Below, piece after piece: positions 39,676 through 52,075 of a stretch of 64,000 bases of DNA (positions are counted from its first letter, which is position 1; the number at the start of each line of letters is the position of its first letter). Source of the DNA: Micromussa lordhowensis (taxonomy: Eukaryota; Cnidaria; Anthozoa; Scleractinia; Lobophylliidae); assembly GCA_964020085.1 (NCBI GenBank), contig OZ026601.1, positions 18,934,430 through 18,998,429 on the forward strand, in the 5' to 3' direction. Below the pieces are notes generated by a model. That model worked only from the letters and a program-made list of their open reading frames with translations, was not told the DNA's origin and ran no database searches. A program made the position numbers and the translations under genes.

Positions 39676-41162
39676 CAGACTCGATCCGCACCCAAAGTAG
39701 GGAAGATCGTAATCGTTTTAGCCTGTACATCGTTAATCAGTTAAGTAACATCATTGGACCTGCAAGCGGAGTCTATTCATTTTGTAATTTGTCCCTGCAG
39801 ATCTTAGCATCACACGCTGTATCAAGGTTGAAGCTATTTTAAACAGACTTGTCTCGTCACGTTCTTCAATGACCTTTCAATGTACTTGTAGTCAGACAAC
39901 CACATCGTAAATAAGGACGTTCAATATTTCGCGAATTAAAGAAAAAGCTAATTTGTGTGTCCTCTCAGTTAAAGCTAACAAAGGCGATACTCGATAAGAA
40001 CTTGTCACGGCACTTAACCTACATCGTGGGCAGTGTCGACTATAACTAGTTGTATACATACATGTAGCAAGTGAATATACTTGGATTTTGTATTTGTAAG
40101 CCCTCTCTTTTCTTTGTATTAGTTCAATATAAACTGTGTTTACTTTTTCTTTTTCTTTACTTTGAATAAGCAGCGGTCAACTCGAACGTTCAACTACTTT
40201 GGCTGCTGCAAACACAGTTAAAACTCATCTATTTCTCAGTTATATAATCTACATTTGTTTTCTATAGTTTCTGTAATCAACATAGTGCGGATAAAGATTT
40301 AATTTGATTTTAATGGAGGAGGCCGAGAGGAAGCGATTGGGGAGGCCGAGACACTGATGAAAACACCAAAGAAAGCAGTTGCGACAGCCGTCATGCAAGG
40401 CTAGAACTGGAGGCAAGAATTCTTCGCCTGTCGTCGACAGCACGGGGCAACAGGACAATTATTCCTAGAACGAAGGATAAGTCTCCTTCGGAGTTGGTGA
40501 ATAGACGAAAACTGATTTTCACCATCAGCTCGGGTACAGTTCCGGGAGATTAAGGCAAAACTAGAGAGCGTGCAGTCGCGCAAAAAGCACAGAACTAAAC
40601 GTAATTGGCGATAAAATCTTGATAAAACAGCGAAAGCAAAGCAAGATGTGTACACCGTTCAATCCTGACTACTCAAAGTCAAAGACAAGAAAGGAAGCCT
40701 TACCACAGCTCAAAATACAAAACACACTGCAACTACCAGAAATGTGTCATTTTTTAGGAAAAAGCTGTTTTCCAACGTACCTGTCAATCCGTCCCAAGTG
40801 ATGTGGAATAACTTAAATCCAAACAATGTTCTGAGCTAAGAAGTCGACGAGGGCTTGAATGCGACTGACTGAACTCAGTTAGCTCGAAACTAGTTTATAT
40901 CTATGTGCAAAGAGTTTGGTCCACACCCTATTACTGAAAGCATATCCCCTGCGAGACAAAGGAAGTTATATTTATTTACAAGTTCCTGTCTACTGGAATG
41001 GAGATAAGCCGTCTACGATTCATTTTTTTCTGCCTATAAAAGGTTAAATTAAATTACATAACAGTGGATTGTGTGTTGGATACAATCCCGCAACTGAGAT
41101 GATTCCCCTGTCTTTCAGCTCTGTTAGAGATGAGAGTTGACTTCTGCTCGCAACCGTTTGAC
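39676..41162. repeat. 2.6-kb tandem unit, copy 1, right part
   Basis: Aligns with 42287-43780 at a constant offset of about 2.61 kb. No coding region recognised; short ORFs are not conserved between the copies. Confidence 0.85.
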
Positions 41163-41171
41163 TTGCTATCA

Positions 41172-43790
41172 AGTTACCATTGAAGGTAAGAGAGTGAAAT
41201 GTTTACTATCTCAACTCAGGAGTAGGAGTGAATGTCACTGAAACATCTTTCAATCAGCTGGAAAACATCCAGATTTCACCTGCTTCAAAGATAGTCTGTG
41301 ATTCCATAGTTACAGATCTACTGAGCCCTAACCAGTCGTTGGGGACGACACTGAAACAACATTTTGCGAGGCTGAGCTAAAAAATCTAGAGGAACTTGAA
41401 ACAATAGAATGAGCTGAAAGTCCAACTCCCTGGGTCTCCCCGATAGTGTCCAAGCAAGCCCCAAAGAAGACAGGAATACGTATTTGTGTCGATATGAGAG
41501 CGGCCATTCAAACAATAGCACGTGAACTAATGACATCGGGTGCCCACAGTATCCGGGCTACGACAGAAGGATGTCACCAACTAGAGCGAAAGGAAAACTC
41601 TTGAACCCTAACTACTTTCGGAAATGAAGACTACTTGCCAATTGTGAGTAATGACTTCAGCAGGTATCCAAGGTGAAATCTTGGGGTCAACATAAGCAAA
41701 ATTGTGATTTCTTTTATATGTTTGCCAGACAATTAAGGAATCCTTGACGTCATGGATAAGAACGGACAACCTCCATTATTCAACAACCAAAAACCCGAAG
41801 AGGCATTAAAGGCGTCAACCACTTAACTAAACAATTGTTATACGTCTGGATTTAAGAAATCAGTGTTAAAGAAATTGCACCTTGCTCAAGCGTTCTTTTT
41901 TCTCTCCAAACTAGACCATATAAAAATTAAAGGGAATGCCAGTCCTTTTTCCCCTCCAGTAGTAAGCTACATGCAGTCATCGACTGCCTATTTTTGACCA
42001 TTGCTGGGAGTGCTTTTAAGGCTTTTAGGAGTTTTGAAATCAAAGTGTATATGCGTAGTGCATGTGTCATTAGGCATTCGAAGATAATGTCGATTTATGA
42101 CGTGAGTTTTGTTGTTGTGAGTTCTCATTTCTATGGAATATTCATCAGGCTGAGCAAAAGGAAGACTGGAATTATAATGAACAATCCAAAACTCAGTGGT
42201 TTCCCGGATCGACGACGTAATCGGCAGACGTGATCATTTAAACACCAGGGTCAACCGATTTGATCAACAACCAGGATAGCGAGATGCAGACTCGATCCGC
42301 ACCCAAAGTAGGGAAGATCGTAATCGTTTTAGCCTGTACATCGTTAATCAGTTAAGTAACATCATTGGACCTGCAAGCGGAGTCTATTCATTTTGTAATT
42401 TGTCCCTGCAGATCTTAGCATCACACGCTGTATCAAGGTTGAAGCTATTTTAAACAGACTTGTCTCGTCACGTTCTTCAATGACCTTTCAATGTACTTGT
42501 AGTCAGACAACCACATCGTAAATAAGGACGTTCAATATTTCGCGAATTAAAGAAAAAGCTAATTTGTGTGTCCTCTCAGTTAAAGCTAACAAAGGCGATA
42601 CTCGATAAGAACTTGTCACGGCACTTAACCTACATCGTGGGCAGTGTCGACTATAACTAGTTGTATACATACATGTAGCAAGTGAATATACTTGGATTTT
42701 GTATTTGTAAGCCCTCTCTTTTCTTTGTATTAGTTCAATATAAACTGTGTTTACTTTTTCTTTTTCTTTGCTTTGAATAAGCAGCGGTCAACTCGAACGT
42801 TCAACTACTTTGGCTGCTGCAAACACAGTTAAAACTCATCTATTTCTCAGTTATATAACTGATCTACATTTGTTTTCTATAGTTTCTGTAATCAAAATAG
42901 TGCGGATAAAGATTTAATTTGATTTTAATGGAAGAGGCCGAGAGGAAGCGATTGGGGAGGCCGAGACACTGATGAAAACACCAAAGAAAGCAGTTGCGAC
43001 AGCCGTCATGCAAGGCTAGAACTGGAGGCAAGAATTCTTCGCCTGTCGTCGACAGCACGGGGCAACAGGACAATTATTCCTAGAACGAAGGATATGTCTC
43101 CTTCGGAGTTGGTGAATAGACGAAAACTGATTTTCACCATCAGCTCGAGTACAGTTCCCGGAGATTAAGGCAAAACTAGAGAGTGCGCAGTCGCGCAGAA
43201 AAGCACAGAACTAAACGTAATTGGCGATAAAATCTTGATTAAACAGCGAAAGAAAAGCAAGATGTGTACACCGTTCAATCCTGACTACTCAAAGTCAAAG
43301 ACAAGAAAGGAAGCCTTACCGCAGCTCAAAATACAAAACACACTGTAACCACCAGAAATGCGTCATTTTTTAGGAAAAAGCTCAGTGTTTTCCAACGTAC
43401 CTGTCAATCCGTTCCAAGTGATGTGGAATAACTTAAATCCAAACAATGTTCTGAGCTAAGAAGTCGACGAGGGCTTGAATGCGACTGACTGAACTCAGTT
43501 AGCTCGAAACTAGTTTATATCTATGTGCAAGCAGTTTGGTCCACACCCTATTACTGAAAGCATATCCCCTGCAAGACAAAGGAAGTTATATTTATTTACA
43601 AGTTCCTGTCTACTGGAATGGAGATAAGCCGTCTACGATTCATTTTTTTCTGCCTATAAAAGGTTAAATTAAATTACATAACAGTGGATTGTGTGTTGGA
43701 TACAATCCCGCAACTGAGATGATTCCCCTGTCTTTCAGCTCTGTTAGATATGAGAGTTGACTTCTGCTCGCAACCGTTTGACTTCCTATC
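41172..43790. repeat. 2.6-kb tandem unit, copy 2 (without the retrotransposon)
   Basis: Contains the empty site of the Ngaro-like element at 42286/42287 and a copy of the gypsy RT fragment (about 41400-41530). Small indels separate it from copy 1. Confidence 0.85.
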
Positions 43791-43795
43791 AAGTT

Positions 43796-45010
43796 ACCAT
43801 TGAAGGCAAGAGAGTAAAATGTTTACTATCTCAACTCAGGAGTAAGAGTGAATGTCACTGAAACATCTTTCAATCAGCTGGAAAACATCCAGATTTCACC
43901 TGCTTCAAAGATAGTCTGTGATTCTATAGTTACAGATCTACTGAGCCCTAACCAGTCGTTGGGGACGACACTGAAACAACATTTTGCGAGGCTGAGCTAA
44001 AAAATCTAGACGAACTTGAAACAATAGAATGAGCTGAAAGTCCAACTCCCTGGGTCTCCCCGATAGTGTCCAAGCAGGCCCCAAAGAAGACAGGAATACG
44101 TATTTGTGTCGGTATGGGAGCGGCCATTCAAGCATGCAGCATATGTCCTGCTTCATAAGCAAGCTGTAGTTATTTTCGGTTCAATTGAATACCGAGTGTT
44201 TATTTGTTAGAGAAACTGCACAAATTTCGTTAAAAAGAAAAACACGAACAAAACCAAAATTGGCTTCATTCATGTCCACGCTGTCCCGGGCGTGCTTCAT
44301 AAACTGCAACGTTTACAGCTGCAGATAAGCATACTGTTTTGGAAAACTTTCAATTTAATTAGGCTTAAGAGGTGAGAGTTGACTTCTGATGAGAGTTGAC
44401 TTCTGCTTGCAACCGTTTGACTTCCTATCAAGTTACCATTGAAGGGAAGAGAGTGAAATGTTTACTATCTCAACTCAGGAGTAGGAGTGAATGTCACTGA
44501 AACATCATTGAATCAGCTGGAAAACATCCAGAGTTTACCTGCTTCAAAGAGAATCTGTGATTCTATAGTTACAGATCTACTGAGCCCTAGCCAGACGTTG
44601 GGGACGACACTGAAACAATATTTTGCGAGGCTGAGCTAAAAAATCCAGAGCAACTTGAAACAATAGAAAGAGCTGAAGCTCCAACTCCCTGGGTCTCCCC
44701 GATAGTGTCCAAGCAAGCCCCAAAGAAGACAGGAATACGTATTTGTGTCGATATGAGAGCGGCCATTCTAGCATGCCGCATGTGTCCTGCTTTACTAGCA
44801 AGCTGTAGTTATTTTCGGTTCAATTGAGTACCGATTGTTTATTTGTTAGACAAACTACGCAGATTCCAACGTTAAAAAGAAAAAGACGAACAAAACCAAA
44901 ATTGGCTTCAATCCAGTCCACGCTGTCCCGGGCGTGCTTCATAAACTGCAACGTCTACAGCTGCAGATAAGCATGCTGTTTTGGAAAAATTTCAATTTAA
45001 TTAGGCTTAA
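43796..45010. repeat. Two shorter partial copies of the same unit (~640 bp each)
   Basis: Copies begin near 43796 and 44436 with the sequence found at 41176. Both leave the unit just after the gypsy RT fragment and continue with a shared unrelated segment (AGCTGTAGTTATTTTCGGTT), so they duplicated together. Confidence 0.75.
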
Positions 45011-46500
45011 GTTTTTTTAAAAAAAATTTAGCCTAATAACCTGCCTATTAATCCCCCCCCCTCCCCCCGTCGGAGGAGTACTCCCTTATATGGGCTATAT
45101 GGGTATCTTCGGCCCCAAAGAGTTGCTGGGAATTGCCTCCCTACGAATTCGGCCAACACTCTTCTTTTGGTTAGAAGAAGAAATTTAGTCAGGTCTCGAT
45201 TAATAACATACGAGGGGTTTACATATCTCGTGCCAACTAAAACTTACTTGAGTTCAATGTATTTTGTTTCCTTATCAAACACGCGAACCGGAAATTCTTA
45301 TCTCGATTAAGTGACTGGTTTAACACATGTCAAACGCATTCGCTAAAACTACATTAAACTTGTCACGACAGTGGTACGACAGTTTCCGATAGAGTATGGT
45401 TTTTGAGGTCATAAATAGGGTATCGATTTTGGCCATTTTGCTCTCAAATAGGGAACGATTTTTGCACTCTCATCATCATCATCATTTCTCATGGCGCCAG
45501 TAGGCGCATAAGGCCGTATTTTTGCACTCTAGTCTTGAATTAAGTACTTTTTTTTAAAAGAAGCTACTTTTTTCATCGTTATTGATAAGACCATCAACAA
45601 AAGCCCTTCACGATGCCTTGAACATCGGTCTGGACTAGGGAACTAATAATAGGACAGGTCTCAAATGGTAATGATTTAAGGGTCAAGGAATTTAAGAGGG
45701 TCAGGTCCTAAAAAGGGTATCGAATTTGTTGTTAGGTCAAATATTTCGATAAAGTGAAACTACTTGTTCTTTGAAACATTTCCATTTGGTTGAATCCTCG
45801 ATCTTCTACATCCTTGGATTGTTACGCGATCGCGTTCAGGGCCAGGAGTCTGAGGCAGAGAGGATGACATGACCAAACACGACAGCGCCACAGTAGTATT
45901 TCCCCGAGAAGACGAAACACAAAACTTATTTTTGTGATATATTTTGGGACAAAATCTACAACTAAAAGCTAAAAGCTAAAATATACAACTATTTTTTTAC
46001 TGGACGTTGTCCTTGGCGTATATAAAAAAGTTAAACTTGGTCGTCTGTATACGTATTAGAATTGTGTATTAATATATTGTACAAATTATGATGGTGTGGA
46101 CTAATGATCACAAAGCCATCGTGACAAGCAACCAGGAAATTATTTCACAATCATGTGTACGATAGCAATACGTAAACTGCGAAGATTTCATTGTCTCAAT
46201 CAATCGAGGAAATAACTACAAATTTTGACCAGGTGATTCGAAACTGAAAAAGTCTTGTAATGCGGGAAAAACCCCTTCCGAGTTAAGGGTATACTCAGAT
46301 AAACTGATCTACATTTCCCTGTGGATTGTATTCTGAAAAAAATGGATCTTCCAGAGTCAAGGTTTCTGTAAGAAGAACAGCCATTTCGCTGTAAAAATGA
46401 AAGAGGGAAAAAGAGTTTTTCGTATCTTTGTAGAATTCAAAATCACTCCTTTCTGGCTGATATGCTACTTATCCATAAACTAACTAATCATGGTTGTCGA
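45011..46500. other. Intergenic; low-complexity runs only
   Basis: A C-rich run at about 45053-45068 and a CATCATCATCATCAT stretch at 45471 are the only notable features. No coding region recognised. Confidence 0.5.
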
Positions 46501-46518
46501 TGTTATTATGTAAACAGC

Positions 46519-47181
46519 TCACAGTTCATCTCGTCCAGTTTCCAGTTCAGGATATTCTTGTTTAAATCCCTCGAGTGCCTTGGCCCGGTAGAAGCCGAAG
46601 ATATGTTCCTTGTCTTTCTCCGACAAGTTACGTTCCTCAAAGCGAACAACGGTATGGGATCCATAAGTAATGAAAAGAAACTGCTTCCGGTGCCGCTCCT
46701 CAATTTTCCTTGGCGACAATTTAAAATCCAAGGAAAAGAAAACATAAGCTAAATCGATGGTGGAGTCCTCACGTTTAAAAGAGACAGTCCTGCCATAAAG
46801 AACCTTTCCCGGGCCACCTTTCTCGAATTTAAATTCACGGACTACAGCTTGATTGGCATCGCCACTGTATTTCCCGTCCATGATTGCCTCTTGAATTTCA
46901 TCTGGAATCTGGTAACGTGATGAGATTCTGCTGACGACAGTTTCAAAGTCTGTCTCTTTGATTTTCGTGAGGATCTGGCAATAAATTTTCTCGTTGTATC
47001 TGTCGAAAGTTAGCCCTCTCACGAGCTCTTCGGCAGTCGTGACACTGGTTTGTTCGACATACCTTGAGGTGAACGAATCTATCAACATTTTCCCGACAAT
47101 GACAGCAGCTTTCCACGAGCAAGCGGATTGTTTCACCGAGAAGCCAAAGGCAAGTAGAAGCATCAAAATCCTGGCAGACAT
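46519..47181 (-). CDS. Secreted or ER-resident protein of unknown family, C-terminal RDEL
   Basis: The 220-codon single-exon ORF starts with ATG in good context (A at -3). Residues 1-21 form a signal peptide (MSARILMLLLAFGFSVKQSA). The rest is soluble and mixed alpha/beta in composition, with one Cys after the signal sequence (IYCQI) and the phrases REFKFEKGG, DLAYVFFSLDF, FLFITYGSHTVVRFEERNL. The last four residues are RDEL, a KDEL-receptor-type retention signal, so the product may be kept in the ER lumen. I do not recognise the family. Upstream DNA has a kappaB-like site and CCAAT box. No Ty or PLE similarity, so I take it for a host gene. Confidence 0.7.
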   Translation of the reverse strand: MSARILMLLLAFGFSVKQSACSWKAAVIVGKMLIDSFTSRYVEQTSVTTAEELVRGLTFDRYNEKIYCQILTKIKETDFETVVSRISSRYQIPDEIQEAIMDGKYSGDANQAVVREFKFEKGGPGKVLYGRTVSFKREDSTIDLAYVFFSLDFKLSPRKIEERHRKQFLFITYGSHTVVRFEERNLSEKDKEHIFGFYRAKALEGFKQEYPELETGRDEL

Positions 47182-47260
47182 CTTGCGGTGGAAATCTTGC
47201 TTCTGAAGCCGAGTCGACGAATCAATTCAAGGGAACTTTAACATGCGTGTCTGGCTTGTA

Positions 47261-47287
47261 TTGGTTAATCTCTTGGGGGAGTCCCCA
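47261..47287 (-). promoter_or_regulatory. CCAAT box and kappaB-like site upstream of the RDEL gene
   Basis: On the minus strand GGGGACTCCCCC (47276-47287) fits GGGRNNYYCC and is nearly palindromic. AACCAAT follows at 47261-47267. They lie about 80-105 bp upstream of the start codon. Confidence 0.4.
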
Positions 47288-47349
47288 GTCAATATAGCAC
47301 AATACATGTATAGCTAATTCCGATCCGTGCAACAAGGATATTTAAATGC

Positions 47350-48310
47350 CTAAGCTTCAAGCAAAATAATTTGCTGGCAAACTATCGGCCTATCGGATGG
47401 TAAGGGTGAGGACTTTGTTGATCTTTCTGCAGTAATATTTCGCCGGAAAGTGACGGATATATCAACAACCTGCTGATTCGGGGAAAAAGAGGTTTTCGTG
47501 ACGTTACAAAAACCGGAAGTCCGTTTGTGTTTGTACACAGGAATTCTGCTTTTAAAAGACCGGGCCGCGGAACTGAAGACTGTACAAGCTAGACTGAAAT
47601 AAACATGAGCGATTATTTGGGTACAGTAAAAATTGCAGCAGCAAGCGCTCCCGTACGTGCCGAATGAAAAATGGGGCGGGAACAATTCGGCCGCGCGAGA
47701 AGTGAGGCCAGAGCAAAAAGACAGAAGAAGCGGGGAGGGGCTGGGAAAGTTCCTTCTTTATCCTCCCCCACCCGGCTCCTTCCTCCTTAAAGTTGAAATG
47801 ACCAAAAAACAAGAATATTTATGATGGAACTGTTTTAGTTGTCGACAACTACGTCTTTGACCGTTTTTTCAGTGTGTGGGAATCATTGGTTTAGCTGTCG
47901 ACAACTATCAAAACATGACACACATTTGAGCATATTATGTTTTGAGCATCTGTAATGAACTTTATTTCCCAAGGTCTCGCTCGCGCCTGACTTATGGGCA
48001 ACCAACCGTGACTTCAATGTGTGGAATGCTCGCATCGGACACAATTAGTCGTCGCAAGAGAAAATGTCCCCTCATCAGTTTTCTCTCTTTCTCATTTAGC
48101 ACAGCTGTCGATAACAAATAGTTGTCGATAACTGTCTGTCTGTTACACTCAAAACATTTGTCTTGGCAGACTACGAGAATTTATAGAAATTCGCTATTTT
48201 ATAAGTTTCGAAAAAATTATTCGAAGCTTGTCATTTCTTTACAACATTTGGAAATGTGTAATAGGTTAAGGAAGTAGACAGGCTCGAGTTTCCGGTTAGT
48301 CTTCTTATAA
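47350..48310. other. Intergenic, GC-richer repeat debris
   Basis: The stretch 47.5-47.8 kb is more GC-rich than its surroundings, and several hexamers GTCGAC/TGTCGAtaAC recur at 47.84-48.13 kb. No gene recognised. Confidence 0.4.
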
Positions 48311-48484
48311 TAAGTACCGTGAATCCCCTATTAAGGCCGAGAGTTTATTTATTTGAATGTTTTAAAAGAAAGCAACCGGAACGATGATCCTGCTCGTATA
48401 CGTTGGATCAATAGTGATCTAATCGGCTTCACAAATAAAATGAAGAATATAAAGGCAGAAACCGACACAACGTAGAATGTTTTT

Positions 48485-48562
48485 TGAAGGTGTACTATAT
48501 TTCAGGTACATTGTACCTGAAGAAGGCTGGCTTGACAAGCCGAAAATAAAGTACACCTTCAA
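48485..48562 (+). ncRNA. Hammerhead-like RNA motif with long stem I
   Basis: CTGAAGA at 48517, a hairpin ending in AAGCC, then GAAAA. The outer arms GAAGGTGTAC (48486-48495) and GTACACCTTC (48551-48560) are perfectly complementary and would form stem I, and a second inner hairpin CAGGTACA/TGTACCTG is present. Confidence 0.45.
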
Positions 48563-49699
48563 CAAGAACCTATTTCTCAGAAGAAAAAGGCTGAGATGAT
48601 ATCTTGCGCATGAGAAGTCCCGGGGTTAGGGGGGTTTGTGCTAATGCACCGCTTTGCGCTGCACTGATTCTCTCAGTTGCCAGAGCCTGGAGTTTTTCGT
48701 CCAGGCGAAGTTAAAAGAGAAAGGGCTAATTAATTTAAGTTGCCTATACATATATCAATTATTACAGTCAACGTACTTCGAAAAGTAGCTAGGGGGAAGT
48801 CCCTTATATGGGCTATATAGGTATGTCCAGTCTCAAAGGGAATGGTTTTTAATTAAAACATTCTGGTCAGAAATAGAGTATCGATATTTGTCATATGGTT
48901 TTTACATTCGTCTTGAGTTAGGTATGCTTTTTAGAAGCATGCTTTCTCATCAACTAAAGCCATTCACAATATCTTTAAAATCATTCTGAACTAGGAAACT
49001 AAGGCAGGTCTGAAACAGAGTATTAATTTGAAGGTCAGGTCATAAATAGGGTAGAAAATCGCAGATTGTGCTCTTAAATAGGGTCAGTGCTTCTGGAAGC
49101 GGGCCTCACAGCAAATTTAAAGTATTATTTGTGAGCTAAATAAAGCTAAGAGGCAAACGTAAACTTGAACTTGAACTTTATGTTTATTTAAACACGGTAA
49201 ATCTATCAGATATAGTAATAGTAAAAGCATTTGACGCATAATTTTTCAATTTCTGTGTCAGGCAGGACTTGATTCGAATGGATGCGACATTCTACGTTTT
49301 GCTGTAAGTGACGCAGCATACTTTTCGTTTCAAAAAGGACGCCTTATGTGTGTTGACAGCTGTGCAATTATTCCTCCGCTTTTGCTTGAATATTAGGAAG
49401 CTAAAATACAAGTGCTATCGGTGTTTTCATTAAAACCAGCTCTTGAAATGCCGCGGTATGTCAAAATACAAATTTTCTTATTTTTAAAAGCGCACTCGTA
49501 TGAGTACGGCTACTCGAATTGTGGCGGAAAATTTGACGAATTCAACTAAATCTGGAATATGTCGACACCTACGATATAAAGAAAACCTTATACGAAAGCC
49601 ATATTGTTCCTATTTTGCAACGTACCAACGTTAGTTAAAATACAATGATGATGACAATATGATGAATAATCATAAAAATTACAACGGACCAAACTTATA

Positions 49700-49850
49700 A
49701 CGTCATCGACTGACTAACACTATTCACTTGACTCTGAAGATGACTTCCACTCAGGTTGTACGTTGAAACGTCAGTCACCAACAACAGTTTTTCTCAGAAC
49801 TACACTCACCCGGACCATCACCGACTATACGAACTACTATAAAACTTACA
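49700..49850 (+). ncRNA. PLE 3'-tail remnant with hammerhead-like core
   Basis: CTGAAGA at 49734 and GAAACGTCAGTC at about 49764, with GACTGACT upstream able to pair with AGTCA downstream. The sequence after it (CACCCGGACCATCA) is of a type I know from repeated coral sequence. No ORF attached. Confidence 0.4.
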
Positions 49851-50145
49851 ATTTCCTCGATTGTGATTGGTTTAAAAAACTCCTATTTTCCACTAATTCA
49901 CTTGCCAAGTTGTTACCCGACAGTTTGTTATTGGACAGTTTGTTGGACGTTCAATAAGCCAATCACGTTCAAAGTTGTAGTTTAAATCAACCAGTCACTT
50001 TTAAAGTTGTAGCTTAAATCAACCAATCTCAACTTCAGACCGACATGAAACAATTTACTTCTCTTTGTCAGTATTTTAATGCAAATTCTTTCATAACTTG
50101 GCGATTTTTCTTTTCCCGGAAATGGTAATTTTTATGATTAATTAC

Positions 50146-50275
50146 TAATAGGACTTCGTGTTGTCCAATTCGGTCTGTACTCTTGACAACAAATCGGACT
50201 CCCGCTGCGCGGTCGTCCGATTTTGTTATAACTTGTGTGATTACAGACCGAATTGGACTCCACTCAGTCCTATTA
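50146..50275. mobile_element. Hairpin MITE
   Basis: AATAGGACT and TCCAATTCGGTCTGT on the left are repeated inverted on the right (ACAGACCGAATTGGA, AGTCCTATT), with a short loop of about 60 bp. Confidence 0.6.
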
Positions 50276-50695
50276 CCATTACTTATCTTCCACAATATAT
50301 CGTATCTGTAGTATCGTCCAAGCGCTCCAAGTGCGTGTTCTTTTCCCGTCAACAGCCACAGAAAAGGGGCGAGTTGTTATTCCTGACAAGTGTTTGAATC
50401 AAAAACTATGTCGCCATAGTTGTGATCTTAATCACATTTAATTCAAGCACGGAAACAGATATCTTTGTTTCTCTAGAATACGTCGTTTCAGCCTGACTTA
50501 GAACCATTTAAGTCGCCAATTATTTCTACCTGTATGACATTTTAAGTCTCTTTTGTCTCGAAAATTAAACTTGGTCTGAACAAGTTATTTTTTCTGAACA
50601 CGTTCACCTTGTGGATTACAAGCGTTACCCTGATAACATTCATACTTACTACGTCAATAAATCACTCTGAAAAGGAAGACAGTACCATTTCTTCG

Positions 50696-50780
50696 TAGCC
50701 TGCGAAAACAGCGGTCCTTCTTCGCTCCCGGCCGGCCCAATCGGCCAGGAGCAAAGAAGGAATGCTGTTGTCGCAGGCTA
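50696..50780. mobile_element. 85-bp hairpin element with 9-bp target duplication
   Basis: Starts TAGCCTGCGAAAACAGC and ends with its near-inverse GCTGTTGTCGCAGGCTA. The 9-mer ATTTCTTCG flanks it on both sides (50687-50695 and 50781-50789). A 9-bp duplication fits Mutator-like elements. Confidence 0.75.
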
Positions 50781-51237
50781 ATTTCTTCGTTGAAGTAAAC
50801 AAAGCTAACTGCTTCCATAGGGTAAAATATCGCACTGCTGGACAAATCGCGTGTTGTGGTGGGCTCTCTACCTCGAAAATATATTTCCTTTTCTTGGCAC
50901 TATCCGATTAGAGGTCCAGTTCGTAGTTTCTTGTCTAATATAATAACGAGAAATGAGAGTTTCAATCGCAATTCCCTATTTTCGTGCGAAGCAACAACTG
51001 AAATAGTGCAAATGCCACATTTCGTTGCAATGTATTTTGGCGGATATTTTGCCGCCATATTTAAATTAACAATTACGAACTTTACTGTGATTGGATAAAT
51101 TAACCTCCACTATGTAAATAGTTCACCCCTGAACTGAAAACAATACCGTTTCGTTTCTGAGGAAACGAAACAAAAAAACATTCTACGTTGTGCCGGTTTC
51201 TGCCTTTATTATTCTTCATTTATTTGAAGCACTTTTA

Positions 51238-51256
51238 AGGGGGGGGGGGGGGGGGG
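51238..51256. repeat. Poly-G tract
   Basis: A run of about 17-19 G, close to the inner TIR-like repeat at 51175-51230. Confidence 0.9.
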
Positions 51257-51491
51257 CGCTTATAAGAGAGATGGGGGCCTTATTTGAGAGGGGATGATTA
51301 TTTAATTCTAGCTAAACGCATTACCGGTATCAAAAAAGAGGAAGAAATTAGACTAGGGTTGTGCAGTTACCTACTTCCTAAATATTCTTGTTCTTCGTCC
51401 ATTTCAATTTCAAAGGGAAACGAAAGCAAACAGCGGTTACAAACATTACAAATAGACAACCCATGGTGTTAAAACTTAACTGTATTGACTT

Positions 51492-51523
51492 GACGTTTCG
51501 TATGTTACAACATACATCTTCAG
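51492..51523 (-). ncRNA. Hammerhead-like motif downstream of a PLE fragment
   Basis: On the minus strand CTGAAGA is followed by a perfect hairpin GTATGTT/AACATAC and GAAACGTC. It lies about 120 bp 3' of a GIY-YIG remnant on the same strand, the usual PLE order. Confidence 0.5.
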
Positions 51524-51643
51524 AAGTGACGGTTAGAGCTATAACTAAAAGTAATAATTTTAATAATAAAGCGAGGCACTGGCGATAAGCTAATAATGAA
51601 CAACAAAATTGATACTTGCGGTAGTAGATACTTCTGGTAGAAA

Positions 51644-52075
51644 TTAATAAAGAAACAGCTTCTCGCTACCAACGTTTTCATTAAGTGAGAGTTTTAAGTC
51701 ACTGATCAATAGCGTTTCTTTAATTTTACAAAGTAAGTCGGACTTTCCAGTAACGAGGATTTCAAAATGATCCCGTTTGATGTTGTGACAGTCAGAGATG
51801 ACATGGTCTGCAACAGCGGAGGCGTGACCATCTTGTGTAAGAGCTGTTGAAATGCTCGGTCTTCCGGTCATGTAATCGACGTTTAGTTTTACCGACATAG
51901 AAGGAATCACAGTCCCAACAACTAGCTTTCTTAACTAAATTTGAGAGCGACTGAACCGATCTTTGCATGGAAAGAAGGACTTAATCCGGCAAGTATTTTG
52001 AAAAATAATGTTAAGATCAGATAAGACAAATCCATAAAACTTACTGATACAAGATTTAACACGTCGCGTAGAGCT
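51644..52075 (-). pseudogene. Penelope-like GIY-YIG fragment
   Basis: The minus strand encodes IIFQNTCRIKSFFPCKDR and then, after frame changes, CDSFYVGKTKRRLHDRK and ALTQDGHASAVADHV up to a stop at 51644. The YVGKTKR box is the second half of GIY-YIG. Upstream RT is absent. Confidence 0.65.
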
